Source of the DNA: Siphonodentalium dalli
Taxonomy: Eukaryota; Mollusca; Scaphopoda; Gadilida; Siphonodentaliidae
DNA length: 64,000 nucleotides
Assembly (NCBI GenBank): GCA_032622095.1
Contig: CP136069.1
Coordinates: 1,490,001-1,554,000 of the forward strand
Direction of reading: 5' to 3'
This document shows, in pieces, positions 31,462-44,677 of the stretch (position 1 is its first letter; each line of letters begins with the position of its first letter). The translations under genes and the position numbers were made by a program. Below the pieces are notes generated by a model. It was not told the origin of the DNA. It saw only the letters and a list, made by a program, of their open reading frames with translations, and did no database searches.

Positions 31462-34400
31462 GGCTCTCAAAATTCGCATTTTGGGCCGGGTTTGACTATT
31501 TCCCAATCCCGTCACCCAATTTCGAGGCAGGGGTGGGGTCACTTCCAAACACTTGAGATCAACCCACACATGTTAAGGGAAAGAGATAATCATCCTACTT
31601 CATATGTTACGTCCCTTAACTGCGATTTATTGAGCTCATGATTTGCCCTATTATTATACTTCCATGGTGTAACCAAGGAAGTATATTGTTTTTCTACTGC
31701 GGCCGTTTTCTGTTTAATTGAAAATACTCAGAAACTAATGGGAGGAGGACCGCGAAATCTCTAGCGAATATAGGCATCTAAGGTCTACTAAAAATAATGG
31801 TATCCAGATGTTGGTCCAATATCTTTTGACAGAGTTATGGCCCTTTTTCGATTATTTTTCATTATTATTATTATTATTATACTTCCATGGTGTAACCAAG
31901 GAAGTATATTGTTTTTCTACTGAGGTCGTTTTCCGTTTATTTCGAAATACTCAGAAACTGATTGCAGTAGGAACGCGAAATCTCTAGCGAATGTAGGCAT
32001 CGAAGGTTTACTAGATATAATGGTATCCGGATTTCCGCCCAATGTTTCTTGGCGGAGTTATGGCCCTTTTGCGATTATTTTTCATTGTTATTATTATTAT
32101 TATTATTATACTTGACACTTTTGTAATCAATATTACTCGAAAAGTACAAGAAGTAGGACACTAAAACTTGGTAAGTAGGTTGGGGTACATGAGTTCTAAC
32201 CATATGGCCCATAACGATTTTGTCCGCGCTTTCACCGAGGAGTTATCTCCCTTTATTTGAAAAAATGTCATTTTATTATCTCGGAAATTATAAGAAGCAG
32301 AGCATCGAAAATTAGACCGTATGCACATCTCGATATGCACTACTGCCCACGGGCATAAAAACTTGGGTCCGCGCTTTCCCTGAAGAGTTACCGCCCATAG
32401 TTGGCAAACCTCTATTTTATTGTACTCTGTTGTCCTCCCGTATCATTCCAGATAACTGTATTTGGTTTTTGTAGTCGTGTTGACCGTTGTCAGCTTAGTC
32501 CGAGGAAGAAAATTTGACACGGTTGGACATATATTTTTACACTGGGGTGGGGGCAATATTTTCGCAATTTTTTTTTATTATTGACATTCATCTATTTAAG
32601 TATGTAGATTCCCTGAACGACAACAAACCCATACCGGAAAGGATTTTTGTAATCCGAGAAGAAATGCAAGAGTTACGGGCCCTCAAAGTTTGCAAGTGTC
32701 GGTCCCATGTGCTTGTGACCCTATCTCCTCCGAAGATGTCGAACTTTGGATGTCGTCTGATATCCCAGTGCGTGCGGGCTGAAGAGAGCACGTGATGTGC
32801 CAAATTTTGCCAGTGTCGGTTCAGTGTTGTGGATCAGGGGAGGGGCGGTCCGGGGTACCAATTTTTTATTCTTCTCCGAATCAGATGAAACTTGGAGTGT
32901 AACATCTACACCGCCAACCGATCTAGAAACTGAAACAATTTCGAAAATCCATTGAAAAATGACGGAGTTGCGGTCCTTCAAACTATGCAAATTTGGGCCC
33001 ATGTGCCTGTGACCTCATCTCCTCCGAAGATCTCGAACTTAGGATGTTATCTGATATCGCAGTGCGCGCGGTCTGAAGAGAGCACGCGATGTGCCAAATT
33101 TTGCAAGTGTCGGTTCAGTGCTGTGGGTCAGGGGAGGGGTGGTCCGAGGTACCAAAATTTAGTTCGTCTCCGAATCATATGAAACTTGGTATATAACATC
33201 TACCTTACCCGTTGATCATAAAACTGAAAACAGATCGTAAATCCGTTAAAAAATGGCGGATATTTAGGCCCTCAAACTTTGAATGTGGGCCCGTATTCTT
33301 TCCAATAAACAAAATGTTATTCGTCTCTGAATCAGACAAAATTTATAACAAATAATCAATGTAACTAGCTGATCACAATACTCAAAACAATTTTAAAATC
33401 CATCGGAAAATAACGGAGTTACGGGCTCTCAAAATTCGCATTTTGGGCCGGGTTTGACTATTTCCCAATCCCGTCACCCAATTTCGAGGCAGGGGTGGGG
33501 TCACTTCCAAACACTTGAGATCAACCCACACATGTTAAGGGAAAGAGATAATCATCCTACTTCATATTTTACGTCCCTTAACTGCGATTTATTGAGCTCA
33601 TGATTTGCCCTATTATTATACTTCCATGGTGTAACCAAGGAAGTATATTGTTTTTCTACTGAGGTCGTTTTCCGTTTATTTCGAAATACTCAGAAACTGA
33701 TTGCAGTAGGAACGCGAAATCTCTAGCGAATCTAGGCATCGAAGGTTTACTAGATATAATGGTATCCGGATTTCCGCCCAATGTTTCTTGGCGGAGTTAT
33801 GGCCCTTTTGCGATTATTTTTCATTGTTATTATTATACTTCCATGGTGTAACCAAGGAAGTATATTGTTTTTCTACTGAGGTCGTTTTCCGTTTATTTCG
33901 AAATACTCAGAAACTGATTGCAGTAGGAACGCGAAATCTCTAGTGAATGTAGGCATCGAAGGTTTACTAGATATAATGGTATCCGGATTTCCGCCCAATG
34001 TTTCTTGGCGGAGTTATGGCCCTTTTGCGATTATTTTTCATTGTTATTATTATTATTATACTTGACACTTTTGTAATCACTATTACTCGAAAAGTATAAG
34101 AAGTAGGACACTAAAACTTGGTAAGTAGGTTGGGGTACATGAGTTCTATGCCTATGGCCCATAACGATTTTGTCCGCGCTTTCATCGATGAGTTATCTCC
34201 CTTTATTTGAAAAAATGTCATTTTATTATCTCGGAAATTATAAGAAGCAGAACATCGAAAATTAGACCGTATGCACATCTCGATATGCACTACTGCCCAC
34301 GGGCATAAAAACTTGTGTCCGCGCTTTCCCTGAAGAGTTACCGCCCATAGTTGGCAAACCTCTATTTTATTGTACTCTGTTGTCCTCCCGTATCATTCCA

Positions 34401-36083
34401 GATAACTGTAATTGGTTTTCGTAGTCGTGTTGACCGTTGTCAGCTTAGTCCGAAGAAGAAAATTTGACAGGGTTGGACATATATTTTTACACTGGGGTGG
34501 GGGCAAAATTTTCGCAATTTTTTTTATTATTAGACATTCATCTATTTAAGTATGTAGATTCCCTGAACGAAAACAAACCCATACCGGAAAGGATTTTTGT
34601 AATCCGAGAAGAAATGCAAGAGTTACGGGCCCTCAAAGTTTGCAATTTGGTCCCATGTGCTTGTGCGCACATCTCCTCCGAAGATGTAGAACTTTGGATG
34701 TCATCTGATACGCCAATGCGTGCGGTCTGAAGAGAGCACGCGATGGGCCAACTTTTGCCAGTGTCGGTTCAGTGTTGTGGGTCAGGGGAGGGGTGGTCCG
34801 GGGTACCAATTTTTTATTCTTCTCCGAATCGGATGAAACTTGGAATATAACATCCATACCGCCAATCGATCTAGAAACTTAAAGAATTTCGAAAATCCAT
34901 TGAAAAATGACAGAGTTGTGGGTCTTCAAACAATGCAAATTTGGCCCCATATGCTTGTGATCACATCTCCTCCGAAGATGTCAAACTTTGGATGTCATCT
35001 GATACGCCAATACGTGCGGTCTGAAGAGAGCACGCGATGAGCCAAATTTTGCCAGTGTCGGTTCAGTGTTGTGGGTCAGGGGAGGGGTGGTCCGGGGTAC
35101 CAAAATTTATTTCGTCTCCGAATCATATGAAAATTGATATATAACATCTACCATACACGTTGATCATAAAACTGAAAACAGATTGTAAATCCGTTAAAAA
35201 ATGGCGGAGATTTGGGCCCTCAAACTTTGAATGCGGGCCCATATTCATTCCAATAAACAAAATGTTATTCGTCTCTGAATCAGACAAAATTTATAACAAA
35301 TAATCAATGTAACTAGCTGATCACAATACTCAAAACAATTTCAAAATCAATTGGAAAATAACGGAGTTACGGGCTCTCAAAAATCGCATTTTGGGCCGGG
35401 TTTGACTATTTCCCAATCTCGTCACCCAATTTCGAGGCAGGGGTGGGGTCACTTCCAAACACTTGAGACCAACCCACACATGTTAAGGGAAAGATATAAT
35501 CATCCTACTTTATATTTTCCGTCCCTTAAATGCGATTTATTGAGCTCATGATTTGCCCTATTATTATACTTCCATGGTGTAACCAAGGAAGTATATTGTT
35601 TTTCTACTGAGGTCGTTTTCCGTTTATTTCGAAATACTCAGAAACTGATTGCAGTAGGAACGCGAAATCTCTAGTGAATGTAGGCATCGAAGGTTTACTA
35701 GATATAATGGTATCCGGATTTCCGCCCAATGTTTCTTGGCGGAGTTATGGCCCTTTTGCGATTATTTTTCATTGTTATTATTATTATTATACTTGACACT
35801 TTTGTAATCACTATTACTCGAAAAGTATAAGAAGTAGGACACTAAAACTTGGTAAGTAGGTTGGGGTACATGAGTTCTATGCCTATGGCCCATAACGATT
35901 TTGTCCGCGCTTTCATCGATGAGTTATCTCCCTTTATTTGAAAAAATGTCATTTTATTATCTCGGAAATTATAAGAAGCAGAACATCGAAAATTAGACCG
36001 TATGCACATCTCGATATGCACTACTGCCCACGGGCATAAAAACTTGTGTCCGCGCTTTCCCTGAAGAGTTACCGCCCATAAAT
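31462..36083. repeat. Diverged macrosatellite units (older A-like)
   Basis: Modules in order: end of a C module (31462-31657), H (31658), H (31880), C (32109-33618), H (33619), H (33836), C (34059-35567), H (35568), C (35790, cut at 36083). H starts with a hairpin (stem ACTTCC...TGG / CCA...GGAAGT) and ends at (TTA)n. C starts TACTTGACACTTTTGTAATC. The C modules match the young A units at roughly 90-95% by eye. Doubled H modules show that modules duplicate independently. Open frames here are not conserved as proteins. Confidence 0.9.
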
Positions 36084-36116
36084 AAGCACACACTATACAC
36101 CAGTATGAATAAACCG

Positions 36117-36119
<3 letters not shown>

Positions 36120-36147
<28 letters not shown>
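36120..36147. repeat. T28 homopolymer
   Basis: Run of 28 Ts just after the truncated C module. It may be the tail of an inserted retroelement or a microsatellite. Confidence 0.9.
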
Positions 36148-36151
<4 letters not shown>

Positions 36152-36240
36152 GTACAGAGCTCTAAAAAATTTATTGCATATTCCGAATTGGACTAGTGAT
36201 TAGGACACGAATATACCGCTTAAAAATGTTTTTAACCAGG

Positions 36241-37623
36241 ACTTTCCGCGTTACGGTGTACGGAAATATTGCAACTATTTTTCCCGCCAAATCCAAACCG
36301 GCTGATTAAAGAGCAAGTACGTTGAGATACTTTATGTACGTGCCAGAAGTTTGACTGCTATACTATAAATGTAACATGCCCAATGGAGAATGCGTGTCAG
36401 GGTGGTTTGAGACTTTATGAAAATTCCACGAAAATTGCAAAGGGGGGAAAATTCAAACATCGATATAATTTTTTTTGACGAGTACATCTGATGGCTAGTG
36501 TTCACGCGCATCTAGAGCACAATTTTCTAATTTTCAGATGGAACGGTTTACTCGTGACAACGCTATATATCATAAATATGTATACGTATGTAGTCTATCA
36601 CTAGCCGATTTTTAGCCCCAAATCCAAACGGGCTAATGTAGGAGCGACTTTCACGCAGGAGCATGTAAGCCGGTATAATGTAGGCACGCCTACAAAATTT
36701 GACCGCTCTACTATAAACGCAACCTGCTCAAGGGAGTGTTTTTGTCGGTTGGGTTCAGATTTGGCAAATTCCACCGAAGATCAAATGGGGAAAATTACTC
36801 CGAAAATCAGATATTGAGATAAAAACTTTTCGACGAGTGGATGTGATAAGTAGTATCTAAACGCAAGATTAGTACGCTTTTTAAAGATTTAGATTTGACG
36901 GTTTAACGCTGGTAGTGTATAACGTTGTAACGGGTGATATATATTACTGAAAATCAAACACTCTCTTCATGACGCAAATTCAAACGGACTTGTCAAGAAG
37001 CAAGGCAAATGCATGAACATGCTCACCGATATACTATATAGGTATGCCCGCTCTACTATAAAAGTAACCTATTGTCACGATTTGACCTGTCCAAAACACT
37101 CCCCGGACAAAAGTTTCCCTAGGTATCAAATTTCGTCGAAATCCGTTCGCTTTACTCGATATTACCTTGAACTGACCATTTCGAAGGCCAATGTCAGGTC
37201 GGGGTCACGATTTGACCCACCCAAAAGACTCCCCGGACAAAAGTACTCCTAGGCACCAAATTTGGTTGAAATCCGTCTGTTTTACCAGATTTGACCTTGG
37301 ATTGACATTTTTAAAGGTCAACGTCATGTCGCGGTCACGATTTGACCCGTCCAAAACACTCCCTGGACAAAAGTACCCATATTTAACAAATTTAGTCAAA
37401 ATCCGTCCAGCAGTTTTCCCGGTCATAGCTAACAGACAACCAAACAGACAGAAGTCCCAAAATATATATTAAATTTAGAAATGTTAATGCAAGTGCACCA
37501 TCAGATCATAAGACACCAATACGTTGTCGCATGAAGAGGAACACACATATACGCATAGCACTCACATGGGATGGGATGGTATACCATGGAAGTATATCTG
37601 ATTCCATGGAATCTGACCTCTAG
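36241..37623 (+). mobile_element. Helitron-like composite element E1, copy 1
   Basis: The right end has an 8-bp stem (CCATGGAA / TTCCATGG, 10-base loop), then AATCTGACCT, then CTAG followed by T, the Helitron 3' plan. The interior has two ~370-bp diverged repeats (ATCTGATGGCTAGTGTTCAC; TAACGTTGTAACGGGTGATA). It also has the inverse of the tandem units of the 23720 element (TCACGATTTGACCCGTCCAA, CTCCCCGGACAAAAGT). The left border is set where similarity to copy 2 (59690-61005) starts; the true 5' TC end is not identified. Immediately right are (TTA)n and the first A unit. Open frames inside are not genes. Confidence 0.55.
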
Positions 37624-37638
37624 TTATTCTTATTATTA

Positions 37639-39349
37639 TACTTGACACTTTTGTAATCACTATTACTCGAAAAGTACAAGAAGTAGGACACTAAAACTTG
37701 GTAAGTAGGTTGGGGTACATGAGTTCTATGCCTATGGCCCATAACGATTTTGTCCGCACTTTCACCGAGGAGTTATCTCCCTTTATTTGAAAAAATGTCA
37801 TTTTATTATCTCGGAAATTATAAGAAGCAGAGCATCGAAAATTAGACCGTATGCACATCTCGATATGCACTACTGCCCACGGGCATAAAAACTTGTGTCC
37901 GCGCTTTCCCTGAAGAGTTACCGCCCATAGTTGGCAAACCTCTATTTTATTGTACTCTGTTGTCCTCCCGTATCATTCCAGATAACTGTATTTGGTTTTT
38001 GTAGTCGTGTTGACCGTTGTCAGCTTAGTCCGAAGAAGAAAATTTGACAGGGTTGGCCATATATTTTTACACTGGGGTGGGGGCAAAATTTTCGCAATTT
38101 TTTTTTTTATTGACATTCATCTATTTAAGTATGTAGATTCCATGAACGAAAACAAACCCATACCGGAAAGGATTTTTGTAATCCGAGAAGAAATGCAAGA
38201 GTTACGGGCCCTCAAAGTTTGCAATTTGGTCCCTGTGCTTGTGCTCACATCTCCTCCGAAGATATCGAACTTAGGATGTCATCTGATATCCCAGTGCGTG
38301 CGGTCCGAAGAGAGCACGCGATGTGCCAAATTTTGCCAGTGTCGGTTAAGTGTTGTGGATCAGGGGAGGGGCGGTCCGGGGTACCAATTTTTTATTCTTC
38401 TCCGAATTAGATGAAACTTGGAGTGTAACATCTACACCGCCAACCGATCTAGAAACTGAAACAATTTAGAAAATCCATTGAAAAATGACGGAGTTGCGGT
38501 CCTTCAAACAATGCAAATTTGGGCCCATGTGCCTGTGACCTCATCTCCTCCGAAGATCTCAAACTTAGGATGTCATCTGATATCGCAGTGCGCGCGGTCT
38601 GAAGAGAGCACGCGATGTGCCAAATTTTGCAAGTGTCGGTTCAGTGTTGTGGGTCAGGGGAGGGGTGGTCCGAGGTACCAAAATTTAGTTCGTCTCCGAA
38701 TCATATGAAACTTGGTATATAACATCTACCTTATACGTTGATCATAAAACTGAAAACAGATCGTAAATCCGTTAAAAAATGGCGGAGATTTGGGCCCTCA
38801 AACTTTGAATGTGGGCCCGTATTCTTTCTAATAAACAAAATGTTATTCGTCTCTGAATGAGACAAAATTTATAAAAAATAATCAATGTAACTAGCTGATC
38901 ACAATACTCAAAACAATTTTAAAATCCATTGGAAAATAACGGAGTTACGGGCTCTCAAAATTCGCATTTTGGGCCGGGTTTGACTATTTCCCAATCCCGT
39001 CACCCAATTTCGAGGCAGGGGTGGGGTCACTTCCAAACACTTGAGATCAACCCACACATGTTAAGGGAAAGATATAATCATCCTACTTCATATTTTCCGT
39101 CCCTTAACTGCGATTCATTGAGCTCATGATTTGGCCTATTATTATACTTCCATGGTGTAACCAAGGAAGTATATTGTTTTTCTACTGAGGTCGTTTTCCG
39201 TTTATTTCGAAATACTCAGAAACTGATTGCAGTAGGAACGCGAAATCTCTAGCGAATGTAGGCATCGAAGGTTTACTACATATAATGGTATCCGGATTTC
39301 CGCCCAATGTTTCTTGGCGGAGTTATGGCCCTTTTGCGATTATTTTTCA

Positions 39350-39388
<39 letters not shown>

Positions 39389-41109
39389 TTATTATTATAC
39401 TTGACACTTTTGTAATCACTATTACTCGAAAAGTACAAGAAGTAGGACACTAAAACTTGGTAAGTAGGTTGGGGTACATGAGTTCTATGCCTATGGCCCA
39501 TAACGATTTTGTCCGCACTTTCACCGAGGAGTTATCTCCCTTTATTTGAAAAAATGTCATTTTATTATCTCGGAAATTATAAGAAGCAGAGCATCGAAAA
39601 TTAGACCGTATGCACATCTCGATATGCACTACTGCCCACGGGCATAAAAACTTGTGTCCGCGCTTTCCCTGAAGAGTTACCGCCCATAGTTGGCAAACCT
39701 CTATTTTATTGTACTCTGTTGTCCTCCCGTATCATTCCAGATAAATGTATTTGGTTTTTGTAGTCGTGTTGACCGTTGTCAGCTTAGTCCGAAGAAGAAA
39801 ATTTGACAGGGTTGGCCATATATTTTTACACTGGGGTGGGGGCAAAATTTTCGCAATTTTTTTTTTTTATTGACATTCATCTATTTAAGTATGTAGATTC
39901 CATGAACGAAAACAAACCCATACCGGAAAGGATTTTTGTAATCCGAGAAGAAATGCAAGAGTTACGGGCCCTCAAAGTTTGCAATTTGGTCCCTGTGCTT
40001 GTGCTCACATCTCCTCCGAAGATATCGAACTTAGGATGTCATCTGATATCCCAGTGCGTGCGGTCCGAAGAGAGCACGCGATGTGCCAAATTTTGCCAGT
40101 GTCGGTTAAGTGTTGTGGATCAGGGGAGGGGCGGTCCGGGGTACCAATTTTTTATTCTTCTCCGAATTAGATGAAACTTGGAGTGTAACATCTACACCGC
40201 CAACCGATCTAGAAACTGAAACAATTTAGAAAATCCATTGAAAAATGACGGAGTTGCGGTCCTTCAAACAATGCAAATTTGGGCCCATGTGCCTGTGACC
40301 TCATCTCCTCCGAAGATCTCAAACTTAGGATGTCATCTGATATCGCAGTGCGCGCGGTCTGAAGAGAGCACGCGATGTGCCAAATTTTGCAAGTGTCGGT
40401 TCAGTGTTGTGGGTCAGGGGAGGGGTGGTCCGAGGTACCAAAATTTAGTTCGTCTCCGAATCATATGAAACTTGGTATATAACATCTACCTTATACGTTG
40501 ATCATAAAACTGAAAACAGATCGTAAATCCGTTAAAAAATGGCGGAGATTTGGGCCCTCAAACTTTGAATGTGGGCCCGTATTCTTTCTAATAAACAAAA
40601 TGTTATTCGTCTCTGAATGAGACAAAATTTATAAAAAATAATCAATGTAACTAGCTGATCACAATACTCAAAACAATTTTAAAATCCATTGGAAAATAAC
40701 GGAGTTACGGGCTCTCAAAATTCGCATTTTGGGCCGGGTTTGACTATTTCCCAATCCCGTCACCCAATTTCGAGGCAGGGGTGGGGTCACTTCCAAACAC
40801 TTGAGATCAACCCACACATGTTAAGGGAAAGATATAATCATCCTACTTCATATTTTCCGTCCCTTAACTGCGATTCATTGAGCTCATGATTTGGCCTATT
40901 ATTATACTTCCATGGTGTAACCAAGGAAGTATATTGTTTTTCTACTGAGGTCGTTTTCCGTTTATTTCGAAATACTCAGAAACTGATTGCAGTAGGAACG
41001 CGAAATCTCTAGCGAATGTAGGCATCGAAGGTTTACTACATATAATGGTATCCGGATTTCCGCCCAATGTTTCTTGGCGGAGTTATGGCCCTTTTGCGAT
41101 TATTTTTCA

Positions 41110-41148
<39 letters not shown>

Positions 41149-42869
41149 TTATTATTATACTTGACACTTTTGTAATCACTATTACTCGAAAAGTACAAGA
41201 AGTAGGACACTAAAACTTGGTAAGTAGGTTGGGGTACATGAGTTCTATGCCTATGGCCCATAACGATTTTGTCCGCACTTTCACCGAGGAGTTATCTCCC
41301 TTTATTTGAAAAAATGTCATTTTATTATCTCGGAAATTATAAGAAGCAGAGCATCGAAAATTAGACCGTATGCACATCTCGATATGCACTACTGCCCACG
41401 GGCATAAAAACTTGTGTCCGCGCTTTCCCTGAAGAGTTACCGCCCATAGTTGGCAAACCTCTATTTTATTGTACTCTGTTGTCCTCCCGTATCATTCCAG
41501 ATAACTGTATTTGGTTTTTGTAGTCGTGTTGACCGTTGTCAGCTTAGTCCGAAGAAGAAAATTTGACAGGGTTGGCCATATATTTTTACACTGGGGTGGG
41601 GGCAAAATTTTCGCAATTTTTTTTTTTTATTGACATTCATCTATTTAAGTATGTAGATTCCATGAACGAAAACAAACCCATACCGGAAAGGATTTTTGTA
41701 ATCCGAGAAGAAATGCAAGAGTTACGGGCCCTCAAAGTTTGCAATTTGGTCCCTGTGCTTGTGCTCACATCTCCTCCGAAGATATCGAACTTAGGATGTC
41801 ATCTGATATCCCAGTGCGTGCGGTCCGAAGAGAGCACGCGATGTGCCAAATTTTGCCAGTGTCGGTTAAGTGTTGTGGATCAGGGGAGGGGCGGTCCGGG
41901 GTACCAATTTTTTATTCTTCTCCGAATTAGATGAAACTTGGAGTGTAACATCTACACCGCCAACCGATCTAGAAACTGAAACAATTTAGAAAATCCATTG
42001 AAAAATGACGGAGTTGCGGTCCTTCAAACAATGCAAATTTGGGCCCATGTGCCTGTGACCTCATCTCCTCCGAAGATCTCAAACTTAGGATGTCATCTGA
42101 TATCGCAGTGCGCGCGGTCTGAAGAGAGCACGCGATGTGCCAAATTTTGCAAGTGTCGGTTCAGTGTTGTGGGTCAGGGGAGGGGTGGTCCGAGGTACCA
42201 AAATTTAGTTCGTCTCCGAATCATATGAAACTTGGTATATAACATCTACCTTATACGTTGATCATAAAACTGAAAACAGATCGTAAATCCGTTAAAAAAT
42301 GGCGGAGATTTGGGCCCTCAAACTTTGAATGTGGGCCCGTATTCTTTCTAATAAACAAAATGTTATTCGTCTCTGAATGAGACAAAATTTATAAAAAATA
42401 ATCAATGTAACTAGCTGATCACAATACTCAAAACAATTTTAAAATCCATTGGAAAATAACGGAGTTACGGGCTCTCAAAATTCGCATTTTGGGCCGGGTT
42501 TGACTATTTCCCAATCCCGTCACCCAATTTCGAGGCAGGGGTGGGGTCACTTCCAAACACTTGAGATCAACCCACACATGTTAAGGGAAAGATATAATCA
42601 TCCTACTTCATATTTTCCGTCCCTTAACTGCGATTCATTGAGCTCATGATTTGGCCTATTATTATACTTCCATGGTGTAACCAAGGAAGTATATTGTTTT
42701 TCTACTGAGGTCGTTTTCCGTTTATTTCGAAATACTCAGAAACTGATTGCAGTAGGAACGCGAAATCTCTAGCGAATGTAGGCATCGAAGGTTTACTACA
42801 TATAATGGTATCCGGATTTCCGCCCAATGTTTCTTGGCGGAGTTATGGCCCTTTTGCGATTATTTTTCA

Positions 42870-42908
<39 letters not shown>

Positions 42909-44629
42909 TTATTATTATACTTGACACTTTTGTAATCACTATTACTCGAAAAGTACAAGAAGTAGGACACTAAAACTTGGTAAGTAGGTTGGGGTACATG
43001 AGTTCTATGCCTATGGCCCATAACGATTTTGTCCGCACTTTCACCGAGGAGTTATCTCCCTTTATTTGAAAAAATGTCATTTTATTATCTCGGAAATTAT
43101 AAGAAGCAGAGCATCGAAAATTAGACCGTATGCACATCTCGATATGCACTACTGCCCACGGGCATAAAAACTTGTGTCCGCGCTTTCCCTGAAGAGTTAC
43201 CGCCCATAGTTGGCAAACCTCTATTTTATTGTACTCTGTTGTCCTCCCGTATCATTCCAGATAACTGTATTTGGTTTTTGTAGTCGTGTTGACCGTTGTC
43301 AGCTTAGTCCGAAGAAGAAAATTTGACAGGGTTGGCCATATATTTTTACACTGGGGTGGGGGCAAAATTTTCGCAATTTTTTTTTTTTATTGACATTCAT
43401 CTATTTAAGTATGTAGATTCCATGAACGAAAACAAACCCATACCGGAAAGGATTTTTGTAATCCGAGAAGAAATGCAAGAGTTACGGGCCCTCAAAGTTT
43501 GCAATTTGGTCCCTGTGCTTGTGCTCACATCTCCTCCGAAGATATCGAACTTAGGATGTCATCTGATATCCCAGTGCGTGCGGTCCGAAGAGAGCACGCG
43601 ATGTGCCAAATTTTGCCAGTGTCGGTTAAGTGTTGTGGATCAGGGGAGGGGCGGTCCGGGGTACCAATTTTTTATTCTTCTCCGAATTAGATGAAACTTG
43701 GAGTGTAACATCTACACCGCCAACCGATCTAGAAACTGAAACAATTTAGAAAATCCATTGAAAAATGACGGAGTTGCGGTCCTTCAAACAATGCAAATTT
43801 GGGCCCATGTGCCTGTGACCTCATCTCCTCCGAAGATCTCAAACTTAGGATGTCATCTGATATCGCAGTGCGCGCGGTCTGAAGAGAGCACGCGATGTGC
43901 CAAATTTTGCAAGTGTCGGTTCAGTGTTGTGGGTCAGGGGAGGGGTGGTCCGAGGTACCAAAATTTAGTTCGTCTCCGAATCATATGAAACTTGGTATAT
44001 AACATCTACCTTATACGTTGATCATAAAACTGAAAACAGATCGTAAATCCGTTAAAAAATGGCGGAGATTTGGGCCCTCAAACTTTGAATGTGGGCCCGT
44101 ATTCTTTCTAATAAACAAAATGTTATTCGTCTCTGAATGAGACAAAATTTATAAAAAATAATCAATGTAACTAGCTGATCACAATACTCAAAACAATTTT
44201 AAAATCCATTGGAAAATAACGGAGTTACGGGCTCTCAAAATTCGCATTTTGGGCCGGGTTTGACTATTTCCCAATCCCGTCACCCAATTTCGAGGCAGGG
44301 GTGGGGTCACTTCCAAACACTTGAGATCAACCCACACATGTTAAGGGAAAGATATAATCATCCTACTTCATATTTTCCGTCCCTTAACTGCGATTCATTG
44401 AGCTCATGATTTGGCCTATTATTATACTTCCATGGTGTAACCAAGGAAGTATATTGTTTTTCTACTGAGGTCGTTTTCCGTTTATTTCGAAATACTCAGA
44501 AACTGATTGCAGTAGGAACGCGAAATCTCTAGCGAATGTAGGCATCGAAGGTTTACTACATATAATGGTATCCGGATTTCCGCCCAATGTTTCTTGGCGG
44601 AGTTATGGCCCTTTTGCGATTATTTTTCA

Positions 44630-44668
<39 letters not shown>

Positions 44669-44677
44669 TTATTATTA
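37639..44677 (+). repeat. Macrosatellite array A: four 1,760-bp units
   Basis: C modules start TACTTGACACTTTTG at 37639, 39398, 41158 and 42918; the next start at 44678 begins the B type. Each unit is C (~1.5 kb) plus H (~250 bp with a long (TTA)n/TTCTT tract). By eye, units differ by one poly-T base and one substitution (39745). Inside C a diverged sub-repeat recurs: GAGTTACGGGCCCTCAAA at 38199, then related strings at 38491, 38785 and 38942. TCTCCTCCGAAGAT and ATGAAACTTGG alternate between them. Conserved short frames (e.g. 123 residues at 39803) merely reflect unit identity; they lack any domain and differ in older units. Confidence 0.95.

Noticed and set aside
37992-43988. Perfectly repeated 123-, 76- and 66-residue frames
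   Set aside because: They recur because the 1,760-bp units are near identical. Older units at 32.5 and 34.5 kb break or alter them, and the frames overlap each other.
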